Assembly (NCBI RefSeq): GCF_034702125.1
Contig: NC_085861.1
Span: 57,487,850-57,551,849, forward strand
DNA from: Engraulis encrasicolus
Lineage: Eukaryota; Chordata; Actinopteri; Clupeiformes; Engraulidae
Length of the DNA: 64,000 nucleotides
Reading direction: 5' to 3'
Every line of letters starts with the position of its first letter. Within the stretch, counting starts at the first letter, position 1. A program made the position numbers and the translations under genes. The notes under the pieces were generated by a model. The model did no database searches. It had not been told where the DNA came from and was given only the letters and a program-made list of their open reading frames with translations. Below are positions 37,681-64,000 of the stretch, in pieces.

Positions 37681-38325
37681 TGTCTGAACTGGATGCAGCT
37701 GTGCAGCTCGCGCTTGGCCGGTTGCTAGGCGACCGCTCTGATTAACTGAAAATTCACTTCTTTTGCCTGACCTGACAGACCTTCACCCTCTTGATTTCAC
37801 CGTAAACTTTTACTATTTTATCCTTCATCTTTCATATTTTCACCTTCTTTGACTTTACCCACATCCTCTTTACTACCAACTATCAACCCTCCTTTTGACA
37901 ATTTCTCTTTCTGGATCTACAACGTGAAACTTCAAACGTGAAACTCCGGTGAGTTGTCATTAGCATTTCGCTAATAACATTTACTCATTAGAAACAGTGG
38001 GGGCTTTTAGACTGTAATGAAACATGGTTTCCATACTTCTAGCCTACCGTTACGAACATTGTATTGTTCTATAGACTAGTATTTAAGATTACTACAGGTG
38101 CCACCTCTGTATTATTTTATTAATAAGGTGAGAAGACATAGAAGTGTGTTGACAAGATTTTGTTTCATATTTCATACATGAGTCGCTTGAACCCAACGGA
38201 CATTACAGTGAAATCCTCGCGACCAGCAAATCATGATTTTTAGAGTGGGCTCATGCAGCTGCGGCCCATTATGATATTTGTCATAAGCATCACTTGTTGA
38301 ATAAGTTCTTCTTTTCATGTTTCAG

Positions 38326-38400
38326 GTGAAGCCAACGCAAGAGTCCTCTTCAACATTGTCAACAGAAAGCCCAGACACAGACTGCACTCCAGCCCCTTAA
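38326..38400 (+). other. Exon-like segment inside the 1.68-kb transposon
   Basis: After TTCATGTTTCAG comes an open frame of 24 codons, VKPTQESSSTLSTESPDTDC then TPAP, ending TAA, followed by AATAAA near 38427. A consensus-like donor (CTCCG then GTGAGT) lies at 37948/37949. This looks like the last exon of a small spliced transcript carried by the element. No homology recognised. Confidence 0.4.
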
Positions 38401-39201
38401 GTCCAAGTGGCAGCTTGTTTTTAAAAAATAAATACATGCATTACACATATACTTTTCTTCTTTTGCATAACTAGGCTAACTAAGGCTATAAACAGTTGTA
38501 ATAATGGTAATGGCCTCATAAATGCTATAGGATAAAGCATAGGCCAAATTTTAAACCCCTAACAGAAAAAGCAAGCCCATATGGCGCTGCGGCAGGTTTT
38601 ATTTCTGGTGTCAAAAATAGGTTTTGAACACGTAATAAAACCCAAATGTACACCTTATTTGTACGTCCGTGGACGTGTTTTTCCGAACGTGTTGTTTGAC
38701 ACCATTTTGAAACGTTTAGAGAACGTGTTGGACACCAAAAAATAACCCTTTCAGAACGTGCTGAGCACGTAATCGGGAACCTACAAATTAACCATATCTG
38801 AACGCAATTCTGAACCTATTCTGAACCAATTCTGAACGTGTCACTCACCAAAAATAAACGTTAAAAAAACGTGTTGGGCACGTTAATTTGCTGCTTGGGT
38901 ACAACATGCCTTGCAACGTATAGTGAACACAGCTGGGAGGATCATCAAGGCACCTCTCCCCTCCCTGCAAGACATCTACTCCAGCTGCCTCACCCGCAAA
39001 GCCCTCACAATTGTGAGGGATGAGACCCACCCAGCACACACCCTGATCCGTCTCCTGCCCTCCGGAAAGAGGTACGGGAGCCTACGGTCCAGAACCACCT
39101 GGCTGGCGAACACCTTCATCCACCAGGCCATCAGAATGCTGAACTCCCTCCACCCCCTCCCTACACGGTCTGCTCCAGCCACCAGGCAGACAGAAAGCTA
39201 A

Positions 39202-39206
<5 letters not shown>

Positions 39207-39287
<81 letters not shown>

Positions 39288-39305
39288 TCTCTCTAACACA
39301 CCTGT

Positions 39306-39400
<95 letters not shown>

Positions 39401-39475
39401 CTCTCTCTCTCACACACACACACAAACCCCTCACACACAGACACACCCACACACCTCTCTCTCTCACACACACAC
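39207..39475. repeat. (CT)n-(CA)n compound microsatellite
   Basis: About 29 CT units, then alternating CA blocks (the longest about 45 units) and CTCT blocks, lying in the 3' UTR portion of the LINE. Confidence 0.95.
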
Positions 39476-40333
39476 ACTATTGCTGCTGTCACTGTTATTA
39501 TTTATCTTATTGTATTGTCTACATTCTATATTTATATTATCTTCTGTTTACATGTTGAATGATAAATGTTGAATGTTAAATGATTATTTGTACTGTATTT
39601 ATTATTGACCACTTATTGTTACCAGTCTATCACTGTTATCTGTCATGTCTTGCGCTTTATGTCAGTCTGTAAAATGTCAGTCTTGTATATGTCTTGTCCT
39701 GGCAGAGAGAAAACCTATGTCTTGTGCATATGAAGAAAGTGACAATAAAAGCTGACTTGTGATATCTTTATTATCATTAGTTTGTATTTGTATCTGGTTG
39801 GTCGTTAATTTGTTTAAGTTTTGTAGCCTAGTAGGCTATATCAACTTTTGCAGGACATGGCACATGGAAACACAGTTAGGCCTCTGAGTGTAAATGGCAT
39901 TTATTTATCAACTTGGCACAGGGCCATGGCATAGGCTACAGACCATGCAGGGGAAACGGCTTCCTTCAAAACCCAGACTGGCCGAAAACATTGCTCAGGC
40001 TGTCACATGATTTGCAGCAGCAGAAGCATGTGCCGTCTAAAGTGGACTGAACAAAAGTAACAAACGCCTGCTGTGTCTGCTTGCATTTAGCAGAGCATTT
40101 TATCCCGGGGAAAAAAACATGGATCAGAGTTAAGATTACTAGGCTACTTAATGTCGCGCAATATTTTATGATCTATCAACGCATTATTGTTTTTTTTGTT
40201 TTTTTACATCCTTGGAATGCACTCCATTCTTGGATATGTAGAGGGTAGCCTACATGTCATGTTCGAGATCCACTTGCCACCGAATTGAAGGAACCGAGAC
40301 CTCGCAGGTCAAACTGATAGTTCTATCTTATCG

Positions 40334-63414
<23,081 letters not shown>

Positions 63415-64000
63415 CTTCAAAGGGAAAAGTCGTATGGTTTCAGTGGGAAACAAGCACAATCAATAGATGGTTACCTGGCCCCCAGTATGCTATGGACAAA
63501 TGTGAGGTATACCTTTCAAGTGACTGCCCCTTGTGCTGTTTTGTATTATTGCAGGTGGATGAACACGTAGACAGTAAACTAGGCGAACCTGCCTAGTCGC
63601 AAAAAATATTTTTTTGCCTGAAGAGGTGGTCTAGTATTGCACCGTTGTGCACAAAACTATGGCCAACTCTTCCTCCAATCACACTGTGATGTTTTTTTCC
63701 CTGTGTGAATCGTTGGGATGGGTTAGCAGAGAAGGTGGAAGTACTCTATAAGAAGGGCCGCTCTCATTGGCTCGTATTTGTACCATCAAAAGTGGAGAAA
63801 AATTGTGGCAAAAAATAATTATGACTCAAATGACTAGCTTCGAATGTAATATTAATATTTTGGGGCAAAAAAATGCAATGAGAACGCCAAGTTTGTTTTA
63901 GGTAGCTCCTTTGAAACCCATTAATGTTTTACTTGCCTACAGTCACCAACTAGCAGTAGTGCCACCCAGACAACTTCAGTCATTGACCCTTTTCATTGGT
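63415..64000. other. 3' flank of the TBC gene
   Basis: Presumed 3' UTR and downstream sequence. No consensus AATAAA found before the window ends and no further gene seen. Confidence 0.4.

Larger units (their letters stand above)
37220..38899. mobile_element. 1.68-kb TIR transposon inserted in the LINE
   Basis: Inverted ends CCCAAGCAGCAAA with TA (or TAC) duplicated at the junctions. Removing it, with one copy of the duplication, restores the flanking LINE frame. Both ends are rich in ACACGTTT/AACGTG motifs. It carries a tandem array (37439-37680) and a short exon-like unit (38326-38400), but no transposase. Confidence 0.8.
36450..39765 (+). mobile_element. LINE (L2/Rex-type) interrupted by a TIR element
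   Basis: Plus-strand RT motifs: [19 protein letters not shown] (about 36510), an internal deletion, then [96 protein letters not shown]. The frame stops at the 1.68-kb insert (37220-38899) and resumes with LQRIVNTAGRIIKAPLPSLQ, RLLPSGKRYGSLRSRT and a stop near 39200. Microsatellites and a GACAATAAAAGCTGACTTGT tail close it. Non-functional. Confidence 0.88.

Overview
This is a stretch of vertebrate nuclear genome, almost certainly from a teleost fish. Genes are split by GT-AG introns. The space between exons is filled with dinucleotide and tetranucleotide microsatellites, tRNA-derived SINEs, 5'-truncated LINEs of the L2/Rex type, one open Tc1 transposon and a very large number of hAT-like elements. 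A clupeiform source is possible from the style of the SINEs, but this is only an impression.

Four gene-level units are visible. (1) At the left edge (6-377, +) there is an exon-sized open frame with an RRM-like fold. (2) About 9.06-17.24 kb (+) there is a proline/serine-rich gene that I read as proser3, with nine firm exons joining in phase and an uncertain 5' end. (3) 18.35-31.45 kb (-) is lin37, the DREAM/MuvB subunit. All nine coding exons can be joined in phase to give 242 residues. proser3 and lin37 converge tail to tail, which fits their neighbourhood on human 19q13.12. (4) 40.33-63.41 kb (+) is a ten-exon TBC-domain (Rab GTPase-activating) gene of 440 residues with both catalytic fingers intact. 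I do not assign it to a named TBC subfamily.

Layout: 0-5.6 kb RRM exon, a long-TIR element and repeats; 5.6-8 kb a 35-bp and a 2,190-bp hAT-type element sharing termini; 8-17.2 kb proser3; 17.2-18.3 kb the convergent 3' ends; 18.3-31.4 kb lin37, with nested hATs (22.8-25.7 kb) and a Tc1 element (26.26-27.87 kb) in its introns; 31.4-40.3 kb intergenic LINE graveyard with long microsatellites and a 1.68-kb TIR element inserted in a LINE; 40.3-63.4 kb the TBC gene, whose 7.2-kb third intron and later introns hold several generations of nested transposons; 63.4-64 kb its 3' flank.

The most striking signal is the transposon stratigraphy. Many insertions have exact or near-exact 8-bp target duplications, so the order of events can be read directly. 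The best case is a 35-bp element made only of its two terminal repeats, with an exact 8-bp duplication, sitting about 115 bp from a 2.19-kb relative. Microsatellites also lie directly against several splice sites of the TBC gene and lin37. No CRISPR, operon, rRNA or functional tRNA gene was seen.
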